Shown: positions 1-12,049 of the stretch, piece by piece
Numbering within the stretch: the stretch's first letter is position 1
Layout: the number at the start of each line of letters is the position of its first letter
Assembly (NCBI RefSeq): GCF_005144965.1
Contig: NZ_CP039704.1
Coordinates: 1,302,001 to 1,366,000, forward strand
DNA: 64,000 nucleotides
Reading direction: 5' to 3'
Source of the DNA: Hankyongella ginsenosidimutans
GTDB lineage: Bacteria > Pseudomonadota > Alphaproteobacteria > Sphingomonadales > Sphingomonadaceae
Notes under the pieces: generated by a model
The model's input: the letters and a program-made list of their open reading frames with translations, nothing else
Databases searched by the model: none
What the model was told of the DNA's origin: nothing
Program-made: the position numbers and the translations under genes

Positions 1-599
1 CCAACAACAAGGCCCCGACTGCATGAGCCAGCGCGGCCATCCGGGGAATATCGACGTGAGTGCCGAGCACGTTGGACACATGGGTGACCGCCACCAGCTT
101 GACCGCCCCGTCGATCAGCCGTTCCGCGGCGGCATAGTCGAGGTCCCCGTCCGGCGTGATCGGGATGACGCGGATGGCAAAGCCCAGCCGGTCGCGCAGC
201 AACTGCCAGGGCACGATGTTGCTGTGGTGTTCGAGTTCGCTCAGCACCACGACGTCGCCGGGACCGAGGTTGGCGGCCCCAGGTGTTGGCGACCAGATTG
301 ATGCCCTCGGTCGCGCCGCGCACGAACACGATCTCCTGCGGGCCGCCAGCACCCATGAAGCGTGCGGCGGCCGCGCGCGCGGCCTCGTAGCGCTCGGTCA
401 TGCTCTGCGAGCGGGCATAGACGCCGCGGTGGACGCTGGCGTAATCCGAGCCGTAGCCGGCGGCGATGGCATCGATCACGACCTGCGGCTTCATCGCCGA
501 GACGGCGCTGTCCAGATAGACCAGCGACGGGTGTGCATCGAACACCGGGAAATCCGCACGGTAATCGAACGGCTGTTCCTTGCGGGCGAGTGCGGTCAT
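1..599 (-). CDS. sufS: Cysteine desulfurase SufS, 3' end beyond the window
   Basis: PLP-dependent cysteine desulfurase that supplies sulfur to the SufBCD scaffold. About 200 N-terminal residues are in the window, including the family-typical opening FPVF...LVYLDSA followed by a stretch ending in FVRGATEGINLVAN. The catalytic Lys and Cys regions lie beyond position 1. It begins at an ATG at 599 that overlaps the sufD stop (ATGA), so it is translationally coupled. The frame is lost near 285, just after the NLVAN segment. This is the last suf gene visible in the operon. Confidence 0.9.
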   Translation of the reverse strand, partial: MTALARKEQPFDYRADFPVFDAHPSLVYLDSAVSAMKPQVVIDAIAAGYGSDYASVHRGVYARSQSMTERYEAARAAAARFMGAGGPQEIVFVRGATEGINLVANTWGRQPRSRRRRGAERTRTPQQHRALAVAARPAGLCHPRHPDHAGRGPRLCRRGTADRRGGQAGGGHPCVQRARHSRRYSPDGRAGSCSRGLVV

Positions 600-1505
600 G
601 CCTTGCCTCCCAGGGCGGTGGCCATCCAGCCGTCCACGGGCGCTTGCAGCAGGTCGCGCAGCGCGCCTCCGGCAGCGGTGCCAGGATATCGGCAAGGAAA
701 GCCTGCAGCAGCAGCGCCCGCGCCGCCTCCGGCGTCAGGCCACGGCTGGCGAGGTAGAATAGGGCGGCCTTGTCCAGCTCGCCGACGGTTGCGCCATGGG
801 CGCACTTCACGTCGTCCGCGTAGATTTCCAGCTCGGGCTTGGCGTTGGCGGTTGCCGTCCGCGCCAGCAGCATGGCCTTGAGCGATTGCGCGCCGTCCGT
901 ACCCTGCGCGTCCTGTGCGACATAGGTCTTGCTGAGGGTGTTGCCGGTCGCGCGCTCGGCCAGCACGGTGCGTACGGTCTGGCGGCTCAGGCAATCCGGC
1001 ACCTTGTGGTCGACGCGGCTGACGATCTCCAGCGTCTGGGCCGATCGGCCCAGCTGCCCGGCATAGAGATGCGCCTGCGCCTGTGCGCCATCCAGCGAGA
1101 CGGCGAAGGCCAGCCGGCTGAAGTCGCCGCCGATATTCAGCGCCACGCATTCATACACCGCCTGCGCCGCGACGGACACGGTGAAGGCGGCGGTGGTGAC
1201 GCCTGCACGCGACTGCGGGATGACGTGCAGCAGCCGGGCACCCGGCTCCAGCACAATGTCTACGGCCAGGTCGCACCAGTCGCCGGGGGCGGCGAACGCC
1301 TCGATGAGCGTCGCGCTGGCGCCTGCCGGCACGACGATGCGGCGGGCCAGCCGCTGCGCGTCAGCGCTTTGGGTGACGCTTGCGCCATCGTCCAGCGTGA
1401 GGTGCCCGTCTGCGACCGGAGCCTGCCAGTCGGCGACGCGCGCCAGCGCCTTCAGGTCGCTGTAGCGCCAGGCTTCGTCGCGGGGAGAGGAAGTGCGGTC
1501 AGCAT
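596..1505 (-). CDS. sufD: Fe-S cluster assembly protein SufD
   Basis: SufD partners SufB and SufC in the SufBC2D scaffold that builds Fe-S clusters. The family marker DEAWRYSDLKAL lies near the N-terminus, and the beta-helix core and the C-terminal ALRDLLQAPVDGWM tail follow. The start is the ATG at 1505, overlapping the sufC stop (TGATG). Two one-base breaks interrupt it. Near 1487 CTCCCCGCGAC should read with five C. Near 670 the frame shifts between LPEA and ALRDLL. The corrected length of about 300 residues is short but typical of alphaproteobacterial SufD. Confidence 0.9.
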
Positions 1506-2243
1506 CAGGCAGCCAAGCTCCCATAGCCGTCGCGTTCCAGTTCCAGCGCCAGGTCCGGCCCGCCCGAGCGCACGATGCGCCCGCCGGCCAGCACATGGAC
1601 GAAATCCGGGCGCACATAATCAAGCAGGCGCTGATAGTGGGTGATGAGCAGGGTCGCCTTGTCCGGCGCGCGCAGGGCGTTGATGCCACTCGCGACGACC
1701 TTCAGCGCGTCGATGTCGAGGCCGCTGTCGGTCTCGTCGAGGATCATCAGGGTCGGGTCGAGCACCGCCATCTGCACCATTTCGTTGCGCTTCTTCTCGC
1801 CGCCCGAGAAACCGACGTTCACCGGCCGCTTCAGCATGTCCATGTCGACGCCCAGGCTTGCCGCCTTCTCGCGCACCAGCGAGGAACGCCGCGCCCGAGA
1901 GTTCCTCCTCGCCGCGCTGGCGGCGCTGGGCGTTCAAGGCCGTGCGCAGGAAGTTGACGTTGGAGACGCCGGGAATCTCGACTGGATACTGGAAGCCGAG
2001 GAACAGGCCGCGCGCCGCGCGTTCGTGCGGCTCCAGCGCCAGCAGGTCTTCGCCGAGAAAGGTAACCACGCCGTCGGTCACGTCATAGCCTTCGCGCCCG
2101 GCCAGCGTGTAGCCGAGCGTCGATTTGCCGGCCCCGTTCGGGCCCATGATCGCATGGACCTCGCCCGCGCCGATGCTGAGGCTCAGCCCCTTGAGGATCG
2201 GCTTGTCGGCGACCGTCGTGTGGAGATTATCGATTTGAAGCAT
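1505..2243 (-). CDS. sufC: Fe-S cluster assembly ATPase SufC
   Basis: ABC-type ATPase of the SufBC2D complex. It shows Walker A GPNGAGKST near residue 38, the SufC-specific VGFSGGEKKRNE signature, Walker B LMILDETDSGLD and the switch His in ITHYQRLL. The ATG at 2243 (MLQIDNLHT) was chosen because GAAGGA sits six bases upstream and it matches the family N-terminus. An in-frame ATG 21 bases earlier is less likely. One base is missing near 1877, before the VREKAASLG segment. The corrected length of about 246 residues is normal. Confidence 0.93.
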
Positions 2244-2290
2244 CGGTTGTCCTTCTGTGCTCATTCATTGCCGCCGTGCGGCGTGGCAAG

Positions 2291-2310
2291 CCCTCCCCTT
2301 CAGGGGAGGG
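2291..2310. repeat. Short G/C palindromic repeat, copy 1
   Basis: Perfect palindrome-like unit CCCTCCCCTTCAGGGGAGGG. It overlaps the DUF559 stop codon and lies just upstream of sufC. The same family recurs at 2692-2711, 2724-2741, 2758-2777, 5503-5520 and 15098-15115. Confidence 0.8.
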
Positions 2311-2686
2311 GTGGGGTGGGTCTGTGCCGTGAAGTCCGTCCGGCGGCAGCCAGACGGGTCGCCTCGATAACTCCCTCGATATTGCGCATCACATCCTCAT
2401 TGGTCACCCGCAGCACCCGAAACCCGAGCTCGGTCAACACATCGTCGCGCCGCCGGTCGGCCTCTGCATCATGGGTGTCACCATCGATCTCGATGATCAG
2501 CGCCCGTGCCGGGCACATGAAATCGACGATGAAGCGGCTGATGACTTCCTGTCGCCGAAATTTCAGCCCGTCGATCTGACTGGCAGACAACTGTCTCCAC
2601 AGCCGCTTCTCCGGTTCAGTCGGATTGCGGCGCATCTCTGCGGCGCGGTCGTGCAGCCATGCGATTTGTTCGGCGGTCAGACCCAC
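2300..2686 (-). CDS. DUF559 endonuclease-like protein inside the suf operon
   Basis: Small DUF559 protein of the Vsr/PD-(D/E)XK-like fold. Visible motifs are RRNPTEPEKRLWRQL, LKFRRQEVISRFIVDF and LIIEIDGDTHD, then LTELGFRVLRVTNEDV. The acidic residues and the Q-x-x-F/Y-I-x-D-F pattern match the family. A GTG at 2686, preceded by a purine-rich stretch, is the likely start. The ATG at 2635 (MRRNPTE) is an alternative. It lies between sufB and sufC, a position I recall for DUF559 genes in other alphaproteobacterial suf operons. Its role is unknown, and nothing here shows that it contributes to Fe-S assembly. Confidence 0.75.
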   Translation of the reverse strand: MGLTAEQIAWLHDRAAEMRRNPTEPEKRLWRQLSASQIDGLKFRRQEVISRFIVDFMCPARALIIEIDGDTHDAEADRRRDDVLTELGFRVLRVTNEDVMRNIEGVIEATRLAAAGRTSRHRPTPPLP

Positions 2687-2691
2687 CTTAC

Positions 2692-2777
2692 CCCTCCCCT
2701 GAAGGGGAGGGAAAAGGGCCTGACCCTCCTGAAGGGGAGGGACGCGCAGGGCCCGACCCTCCCCTTCAGGGGAGGGT
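2692..2777. repeat. Three clustered copies of the G/C palindromic repeat
   Basis: Three units lie within 86 bases: 2692-2711 (loop GA instead of TC), 2724-2741 (two bases shorter) and 2758-2777 (perfect). They fill the gap between the sufB stop and the start of the DUF559 gene. Transcribed, they can form strong hairpins that could act as mRNA processing or attenuation points between sufB and the downstream suf genes. That role is an inference. Confidence 0.75.
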
Positions 2778-2819
2778 CGGGGTGGGGCGGTCGAGCTGCA
2801 GGCTGTCTCCACGACACGC

Positions 2820-4284
<1,465 letters not shown>

Positions 4285-4287
4285 GGT

Positions 4288-4743
4288 TCAGAGATTCCCG
4301 GTTCTGGCGTCAGCCCGTTCGGCCGGCGTCAGGAAATCGAACGATGGGCGGACCAAATCGGCGAGGGTCACGCGGTCAAGCGCCTCACGGACGGCGCGAT
4401 TGATGATCGGCCAGCGCGACTTCATGCAGCATACGGTCTCGAACCCGCAGTCGCTTGTTGCGGTGTCGACGCAGGCGGTCATCGCGATCGGCCCGTCGAC
4501 CGCTTCCGTGATCGCGGCGACGCTGATCTGTTCCGGGCCGCGCGCCAGCTGAAACCCGCCGCTCGGCCCGCGCCGCGACTCCAGCAGCCCTGCCCGTGAC
4601 AACTGGCCCATGATCTTGGCGACCGTCGGTGCCGGCAGGCCGGTGTTTGCGGCCACACCCTGCGCGCTGATCCGCGCATCGCGCGCCTGCGCAGCGTGGA
4701 TCATCACCACGACGGCATAATCGGCAAGGTTTGAAAGCCGCAA
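4288..4743 (-). CDS. Rrf2-family SUF regulator (SufR/IscR-like)
   Basis: Winged-helix repressor of the Rrf2 family, 151 residues, likely sensing Fe-S status and controlling the suf operon. It opens with MRLSNLADYAVVVMIHAA, continues with helix-turn-helix VAANTGLPAPTVAKIMGQLSRAGLLESRRGPSGGF, and carries a Cys cluster (CVDTATSDCGFETVCC) near residues 93-108 suited to binding a cluster. The start is a TTG at 4743 with AGAGG upstream. It is the first gene of the suf operon, divergent from the gene at 4848. Alphaproteobacterial members are annotated either as SufR-like or IscR-like, so I leave the symbol open. Confidence 0.9.
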   Translation of the reverse strand: MRLSNLADYAVVVMIHAAQARDARISAQGVAANTGLPAPTVAKIMGQLSRAGLLESRRGPSGGFQLARGPEQISVAAITEAVDGPIAMTACVDTATSDCGFETVCCMKSRWPIINRAVREALDRVTLADLVRPSFDFLTPAERADARTGNL

Positions 4744-4754
4744 AGCGCACCTCT

Positions 4755-4769
4755 AATTCAGACTGATTT
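4755..4769. promoter_or_regulatory. Candidate operator dyad in front of the suf operon
   Basis: AATTCAG-A-CTGATTT is an imperfect inverted repeat (six of seven pairs) in the gap between the divergent regulator gene and the 4848 gene. Its position directly upstream of the TTG start suggests autoregulation by the Rrf2 protein. No binding site for this protein is known to me, so this rests on symmetry and place alone. Confidence 0.3.
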
Positions 4770-4847
4770 CGTCCGCTTTAGATGGGCAAGACAAGGGCGA
4801 TGTCAACCCTTATCTCCGTAGCCGCCCTGGCTTGGCAAGAGGATGCG

Positions 4848-5216
4848 ATGTTCGATATCGATGAGGTGGAGGCGCTGTTGCGCGCTGCGGCGCACGCCGG
4901 TCGGGCGGTCAGTTATTCTGAGGCGCTGATGGCGCTTGGCCTCGGCTTCTCGCGCCCGAAGATGCGGGCGCTGTGCAAGGTGCTGGACGCAATCGATGAC
5001 CGCGCCCGGGCGCTGGGCGAACCGGAACTCGCGGTGCTGGTGGTGCGGGAGAGCGACCGGCTGCCCGGCCAGGGTTGGTGGGTCGGCCGGCAGGACTATT
5101 CCGGCCCCTGGGAAGGGGCGCAGGCGCGCGCTTTCATCGCAGAGGTACAGGGCCGGGCGTTCGCGTACTGGGGTGCCTCACCAGAGGCGGACGATCCCGA
5201 ACGTATCGAAGAGTGA
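4848..5216 (+). CDS. Conserved small cytoplasmic protein, function unknown
   Basis: 122-residue soluble protein, divergent from the suf regulator. The ATG at 4848 is preferred because AAGAGG lies five bases upstream. The sequence has an acidic N-terminus (MFDIDEVEALLRAAAHAG), a helix-rich middle with MALGLGFSRPKMRALCKVL, then a compact segment LPGQGWWVGR and a tail ending in an acidic stretch. I recall homologues of similar length in sphingomonads, sometimes labelled ribose-phosphate pyrophosphokinase, but no PRPP synthase motif is present and I do not support that name. The last 39 bases overlap the remnant toxin gene on the other strand. Confidence 0.6.
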   Translation: MFDIDEVEALLRAAAHAGRAVSYSEALMALGLGFSRPKMRALCKVLDAIDDRARALGEPELAVLVVRESDRLPGQGWWVGRQDYSGPWEGAQARAFIAEVQGRAFAYWGASPEADDPERIEE

Positions 5217-5287
5217 TTCGTTCGACACCAGCGCCATCTGCTCAAGCTCCACCAGATGAGGGCGTGCGTATCGAGGAGCAGCCTCAC
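5178..5287 (-). pseudogene. PIN-domain (VapC-like) toxin with internal deletion
   Basis: The first 15 residues, RLLLDTHALIWWSL after a GTG start at 5287, are the classic N-terminus of a PIN toxin. A second frame then gives the typical C-terminus LVSNESLFDTFGIVRLW and a stop at 5178. Only about 35 residues remain where roughly 125 are expected, so the middle with the other acidic catalytic residues is missing. A one-base deletion alone cannot explain this. The start overlaps the antitoxin stop (GTGA), as in intact pairs. Confidence 0.75.
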
Positions 5288-5466
5288 CCATTGTCCCAGT
5301 GGCGCAATTCGTCATCCGGCAAAGGCTCGAAGAACGCGTCGGTCACCGCGGTCAGGCGCACAACGGGCTTCGAGCCGCGCGCAATCACCACGTCCTCACC
5401 GTTCAGGGCTTGCTGGATCAAGCGCGACAGATGGGTCTTGGCTTCATGTACGGTGAAAACGGCCAT
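5284..5466 (-). CDS. Phd/YefM-family antitoxin
   Basis: 60-residue antitoxin beginning MAVFTVHEAKTHLSRLIQQALNGEDVVIARGSKPVVRL, the standard Phd/YefM DNA-binding fold, with an acidic C-terminal toxin-neutralising tail. AAGG lies five bases before the ATG. It is the first gene of the pair, and its toxin partner has been deleted internally, so this is probably an orphan antitoxin that may still repress its own promoter. Confidence 0.85.
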   Translation of the reverse strand: MAVFTVHEAKTHLSRLIQQALNGEDVVIARGSKPVVRLTAVTDAFFEPLPDDELRHWDNG

Positions 5467-5502
5467 GCATGCCTTGTGAGACCTGTGCGCGAATGGAAAA
5501 AT

Positions 5503-5520
5503 CCTCCCCTTTAGGGGAGG
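5503..5520. repeat. G/C palindromic repeat copy
   Basis: CCTCCCCTTTAGGGGAGG, an 18-base member of the family found at 2291 and 15098, preceded by the same AAAAT context as the 15098 copy. It lies upstream of the antitoxin gene. Confidence 0.75.
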
Positions 5521-5554
5521 TGTCCGTTTGAAAGACGGACGGAGGGTGAGAAAG

Positions 5555-5625
5555 ACCGCTCGTGGTGAGCTGGACGAACCACGAGCCGCTCAGCCCTTCG
5601 TCCAGCTCAGGGTGAGCGGCAAAAT
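5555..5625. repeat. Dispersed ~70-bp intergenic repeat, copy A
   Basis: Imperfect double hairpin containing CGTGGTGAGCTGGACGAACC, CACGAGCCGCTC and CTTCGTCCAGCTCAGGGTGA. A near copy occurs at 26304-26377. It lies downstream of dnaJ and upstream of the antitoxin gene. Elements of this wording are common between genes in sphingomonad-like genomes, and they look REP-like. It may end the dnaJ transcript. Confidence 0.75.
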
Positions 5626-5642
5626 TACAAACGAAGACACGA

Positions 5643-6780
5643 CTACTCGGTCAGGTCTTCCCAGAAGCTCTTGAGGCGGGAGAAGAAGCCGGTCGACTCC
5701 GGGGACTGCTCGCCGGTTTCGATCTTCTGGAATTCCTCCAGCAGTTCGCGCTGGCGTTTGCTGAGGTTGATCGGCGTCTCGACCCGCACCTGGATCACCA
5801 TATCGCCCATGCCGGCACCGTTGAGCGCGGGCATGCCCTTGCCGCGCAGGCGGAACTGCTTGCCGCCCTGGGTGCCGGCGGGGATTTTCACCTGCGTGCG
5901 CTGGCCGTCGAGCGAGGGTACCTCGATCTCGCCGCCGAGTGCTGCCGTGGTGATCGGCAGCGGCACCGTGCAGTACAGCATCGTCGCCTCGCGCTGGAAC
6001 ACGCGGTGCGGCTTCAGCGAAATGAAGATGTAGAGGTCACCGGCCGGGCCGCCGCGCATGCCGGCCTCGCCCTCGCCGGCCAGCCGGATGCGGGTGCCTT
6101 CGTCGACCCCGGCCGGCACCTTGACCTGCAGGGTCTTGTCCTTCTCGACGCGGCCCGCGCCCGAGCAGGTGCGGCAGGGTTTGGCGATCACCTTGCCGGT
6201 GCCGCGGCAGACGCCGCAGGCCCGTTCGACCATGAAAAGCCCTGGGTCGTGCGGATTTTACCCAAGCCGTTGCAGGTGGAGCAGGTTTCGGGCTTGCTGC
6301 CCGGCTCTGCGCCGGAACCCGTGCAGGCTTCGCAGGTTATGGTGGTCGGGATGGTGATGGCGGTCTGCTTGCCGCGATAGGCCTCCTCGAGCGTGATCTC
6401 GAGGTTGTAGCGCAGGTCGGCACCGCGGCTGGCGGCCGAGCGCTGGCCGCCGCGCGGGCTGGCACCCATGAATTCCTCGAAGATGTTCTCGAAGATATCG
6501 GAAAAGCTGCTGAACCCTTCGGCCCCGGGGCCGGGGCCGCCGCCGCCGTTCTGGAAGGCGGCATGGCCGAACCGGTCGTAGGCCGCGCGCTTTGCGGATC
6601 CTTCAGAACGTCATAGGCCTCGTTGACCTGCTTGAACTTGGCTTCCGCCCCTTTGTCGCCGGCGTTGCGGTCCGGGTGATACTGCATGGCCAGCTTGCGG
6701 AACGCCGATTTGACGACCTTGTCGTCCGCACCGCGTTCGACGCCCAGGATTTCATAATAATCCAAATCAACCGCCATCAT
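5643..6780 (-). CDS. dnaJ: Chaperone protein DnaJ
   Basis: Hsp40 co-chaperone that stimulates DnaK ATPase. The J-domain holds the HPD motif ([16 protein letters not shown]). A Gly/Phe-rich linker follows, then four zinc-finger repeats ([32 protein letters not shown]) and the C-terminal substrate-binding domain ending KSFWEDLTE. Two one-base breaks occur: near 6590 ([13 protein letters not shown] restores) and near 6235, where TTTT should be five T. Downstream of dnaK with 84 bases between. Confidence 0.93.
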
Positions 6781-6813
6781 GGTTGTCCAACGTTTGTGCC
6801 GGCCTGCAAACGA

Positions 6814-6843
6814 CGGCGGGCCTGAGATCGCCCAGGCCCGCCG
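6814..6843 (-). terminator. Hairpin between dnaK and dnaJ
   Basis: Perfect 11-base stem CGGCGGGCCTG / CAGGCCCGCCG around an eight-base loop, directly after the dnaK stop. No T-tract follows on the minus strand, so it may partly terminate or stabilise the dnaK message and lower dnaJ expression. Confidence 0.6.
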
Positions 6844-6864
6844 ATCCGTTCGTTACCGCTGCGA

Positions 6865-8768
<1,904 letters not shown>

Positions 8769-8878
8769 GTTTCTTCCGTTCCCTGCCCTGCGCGATGTCG
8801 AGGACGCGCGGCGGGCTTAGCCGATGAATGTTGACAAAAGATGAGGACGCACCGTTTCCAGAACATCCGACTGGACGG

Positions 8879-8906
8879 ATATAGGAGGCAGCTCAGCCGC
8901 CTACAA
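8879..8906 (-). promoter_or_regulatory. dnaK: Possible heat-shock-type promoter for dnaK
   Basis: On the minus strand TTGTAG (8906-8901) is followed 15 bases later by CCTATAT (8885-8879), about 110 bases before the dnaK start. CCTATAT fits the alphaproteobacterial RpoH -10 pattern CYTATNT, while the -35 is only partly matched. Positional inference only. Confidence 0.3.
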
Positions 8907-8964
8907 CGGGGCGATTGTGCGCCAGGCCGTGCTTTTTCTCCGTTGGTCGCTCAGGCCGTATTTC

Positions 8965-10536
8965 TCAAGGCCCCGGCCATGGCGCCACGCGGTAGAGTAT
9001 GGAGTCCGCATCGCGGTATACGGGTGCCCAGTTCGGCCTCGGGGTGTGGCGCAGCAGCGACGTCCCGACGATCCAGACATAATCGAAACGCTGGTCAGGG
9101 ATGTAGGCGAGCCGCGCTTCCAGGGCATAGGGGTCGGCAGATCGATCGCGCATTCCCGGGGTAGACCAGCTGCGAGGGGTTCCGGAACAACTGGGTGTCC
9201 CGATTGTAGCGCACGCGCATCACCTGATAGAGCGGCACGTCGAACAGGACATTGACGAATGCATCGCGCTTCAGGACCGCATAGGCCTGAAAATTCGCCA
9301 GGGTCGCAACCGGGATCGACGGCGCGCAGGGGACCACGGCGAAGCTCGCGATGCGCGCGCCTTGCGGGACATGGTCGAGGGCTTTCAGGTGCTCGGCGTA
9401 GACCCGGTCAGCCTGGAGCCAGTCGCGCGTCAGCGCGCCGATGCGCAGGAATGCCAGCGCTGCGATCGCAAGGCCGGTGACGGCGCGCAGCCGCAGCCCG
9501 GCGCGTTCGGTCCAGGCCAGGGCCGCTACGCCAGACAGCGCCAGCGGTACGGTCAGGCGCTGGTCGGCGAGCGCGCTGCTCGAGAGCGTATACGGCATCG
9601 CCAGATAGACGGCGAAGATCAACGCGGTCGCCAGCAGCGCACCATGGTGGACGCGCAGCCGCCGCGTCACCAGGCCAAGGCCGATCGCCCCGCAGACCCC
9701 GATCGCGGTCGCGAGATCGAAAAACGATAATACAACCGAAACGGACCGATGAGGCTGATGATCTTGGTCTGCCAGGTCGACCAGGTGGTGATCGTCTGCC
9801 CATCGCCGGTCGCCAGATACCAGCCCGTCAACGCCAGCGCCGGCAGGCAGTGCAGCAGCCGGAGCAGGGTTGCACAAAGGCTGTTCGCGAGGCGGCCGCG
9901 CCCCGTAAAACTGTGCCAGGCGGCATGCAGCGTCAGTGCGCCGACCAGGATCAGGTAGATGCCGAACGCGACCAGGTGGCAGACCCAGAGCAGCGCTGCC
10001 AGGCCGGCAAACAACAGATGAAACCATGGCTCGGGCTTGCGGAGCCGGTCCTCTTCGTCTCTCAGGCGCTGGAGCCAGAGCGCGACCATCGGCAGGGCCA
10101 TGCCGAGCCCGAGCAGGTAGTTCAGGAAGCCCCAGAGCAGGAACCAGTTGAACACGAAGACGAACGCCAGCAGGGCAATCGACTGGCGCGTGCCGTGGAG
10201 TTGCCGGCTGATCGAGAGCGTGCCCCAGGCGCTGCCCAGAATGGCTGCCCCGAGGATCAGCCGGCTCGCCGCATCGAGGCTCATGACCCGGGAGAGGCCG
10301 AGCATCAGCAGATCGCTGCCGAGATTGGGCACCAGCCGCAGCCGCGCTTCGTAATAGAGCGAGAGGTACTTCGAATGCTCGCCATCCAGCAGGATGTGCA
10401 GGCGCGCAAGGTGCCCGGGCAGGTCCGTCAGCGGCAGCATGGACGGCAGCAGGAACGGCACCAGGCAGGCCACCGCAAGCAGGGCCTTCAGCAGCCGCCA
10501 GAACAGCGGGTCAGGGGTCGTTGTGCGGTGCGTCAT
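8965..10536 (-). CDS. Multi-spanning membrane protein, function unknown
   Basis: About 520 residues after correction of two breaks (near 9725 and 9160). It has roughly ten or more hydrophobic helices separated by short basic loops. After the first helix comes LPLTDLPGHLARLHILLDGE, then LVPNLGSDLLMLGL, a loop arrangement resembling GT-C-type glycosyltransferases and related uncharacterised families. No catalytic motif can be assigned. The C-terminal soluble tail reads FDYVWIVGTSLL...DSILYRVA, suggesting an extracytoplasmic domain. Its first codons (MTHRTTTPD) are duplicated at 12178-12212. Confidence 0.6.
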
Positions 10537-10545
10537 GAATGCCTC
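10511..10545. repeat. Left copy of a 35-bp direct repeat
   Basis: TCAGGGGTCGTTGTGCGGTG and the following 15 bases match 12178-12212 at 31 of 35 positions. A second shared word, CTAGCGRCAAA, follows in both. This copy contains the first codons of the membrane protein gene. The two copies bracket the 1.6-kb accessory stretch. Confidence 0.75.
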
Positions 10546-11096
10546 GTGCGCCCACTAGCGACAAATCGCCCGCAGGAGAAGCCGTGGCATGGTGGCAAAC
10601 CGGGATTGCGGCAGTATATTCCTCAGAACATCTATTATTGCGGTGGCAGGACCGCTTTGGTGCAGTGGCGATGGATGAGGCACATCTGGCGGCCGCTGTC
10701 CGCACTGTGTCGCTCGATCCGGTCCGCGCCAGACTGGTGGACGCTGCGCAGGATTGGCGTTGGTCCGGCGTGGCGGCTCATCTGGCCACGGAAGAGGATG
10801 CACTGGTCAGGCTGGCCCCGGTGCTCGAACGCTATGGCCCCTTTGCCGATTTTCTCGGGCAAGAGGGTGATGACGAAACGGCATGGCGGGCCTTGCGGAT
10901 GTCGGAGACATCGGGAAGACCGCTTGGCAGCGACGATTGGCTCGATAGAGTGGAAGCGAAGACCGGGCGGACGGTGAAGCCACAAAAGCGCGGACCAAAA
11001 GGCGAGGGAAATCAAGTGTATTTCGTAAACTGGCACCGCAATCGCAAGCAAATCTCGAAACTGTCACACGCGGACAGTGTCATCCCGGCGTGCTAG
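10539..11096 (+). pseudogene. REP-associated tyrosine transposase (RAYT) remnant
   Basis: From about 10620 the frame gives the C-terminal half of a RAYT/Y1-type transposase: LRWQDRFGAVAMDEAHLAAA, then VSLDPVRARLVDAAQDWRWS, ALVRLAPVLERYG, RPLGSDDWLDRVEAKTGR and KPQKRGPKGE. The N-terminal HUH domain and catalytic Tyr region are missing. The frame opens MPRAP, which may be the original start (RAYTs often begin MPR) joined across a deletion. The element is therefore inactive. A conserved 24-base sequence at 11019-11042 lies at its 3' end. Confidence 0.8.
11019..11042 (+). repeat. RAYT-associated inverted repeat, copy 1
   Basis: Begins TATTTCGTAAACTGGCACCG and continues for four bases. The inverted partner is at 12079-12103 (reverse complement begins TATTTGGTAACCTGGCACCG). 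Twenty or more of 24 positions match. Such sequences downstream of RAYT genes are candidate REP substrates. Confidence 0.65.
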
Positions 11097-11134
11097 CCTA
11101 CCTCGAACGATATTCGATTTTGTGGGGATAAATT

Positions 11135-12017
11135 TTGAGCACACGATACTTCACCGACCGCGAATTTGGGCAGCGACCGGCGATATCGGAGACGATCGAC
11201 GACCGAGTCTGGGGAGCGTTGCATGCGCTGATCGATATGCGCGTGGACAGCGGCGCATTCGGATACCGCTTCACGAAGCAGTGTGCAGACGGCGATGGGC
11301 CGTGTGGTATCGACCGTCGGGCCTTCGCGCGGTTCTTGGAGGCGGAAGTGCCTGGGATCGATTGGCCCCTAAATAGCCGGGAGGTGCCCGAGACGACGGT
11401 CGTCCTCGATCTGCTGGAGTTCTGCGCGAAGGCCGTGGGTGAGCCGATCCTTGGCAGCTACCACTCCTATCAGCATCATTACCATATGAGTTGGGACCGT
11501 GCCGCCGGCCTTGCAACTTTGTGGCCGAAGTAAACCTACTCTTCCAGCGCAATGGCATAGCCTTCGAGCTCGATGCCAATGGTCATGCACAGCGGATCCT
11601 TCCACAGCAGGTTGCGCAGGCGCTTGGCTGGGCGATGTTCCGCACGGGCGATGACCAGCTGGATCGCTTGCTCGAATTTGCGCGCTCCCAATTTCTCTCG
11701 CCAAGACTCGACGACCGCCGGAACGCGACGGAGAAGTTGTGGGATGCGTTCGAGCGAATGAAGACGCTTGAGCCGGGCACGGACAAAAGGCACAAGCGGA
11801 CAGGCTTCTCGACCGGGCGGCAGTGCCAGGTTCCAAATTGCGCGTGGCCCTCGGCGACGAGGCAAAGGCGCTGACCATAATCGGCAACAGCCTCAACATC
11901 CGCCATTCGGAGGTGTCACAAGAGATAATTGAACGGTCTGAGCAGCTCGACTGGCTCTTCGTCCGCATGTTCAGCTTCGTGCGGTTGCTCCTGGACAGTT
12001 CTGGCCGGGGCGCTTAG
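11135..12017 (+). CDS. Candidate abortive-infection (AbiJ-like, HEPN) protein
   Basis: Spliced over one-base breaks near 11515 and 11787, the gene encodes about 294 residues. The N-terminal part (REFGQRP...ISETIDDRVWGALHALID, later FVAEVNLLFQRNGIAFEL) resembles the N-terminal domain found in AbiJ-like proteins. The C-terminal part (ALTIIGNSLNIRHSEV...LDWLFVRMFSFVRLLL) resembles the all-helical HEPN-type ending of that family, with the R-H pair in IRHSE. The start is a TTG at 11135 with GGGGAT upstream. The match is from memory of the family pattern, so the domain name is an inference. It lies in the accessory island with the transposase remnant. Confidence 0.5.
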
Positions 12018-12049
12018 ATGCCCTCCGCCCCAAGTCTATAGAATTACAG

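Noticed and set aside
9850..10977. 375-codon Gln/Arg-rich plus-strand frame
   Set aside because: It is antisense to the membrane protein gene for most of its length and its composition mirrors Leu/Ala codons on the other strand.
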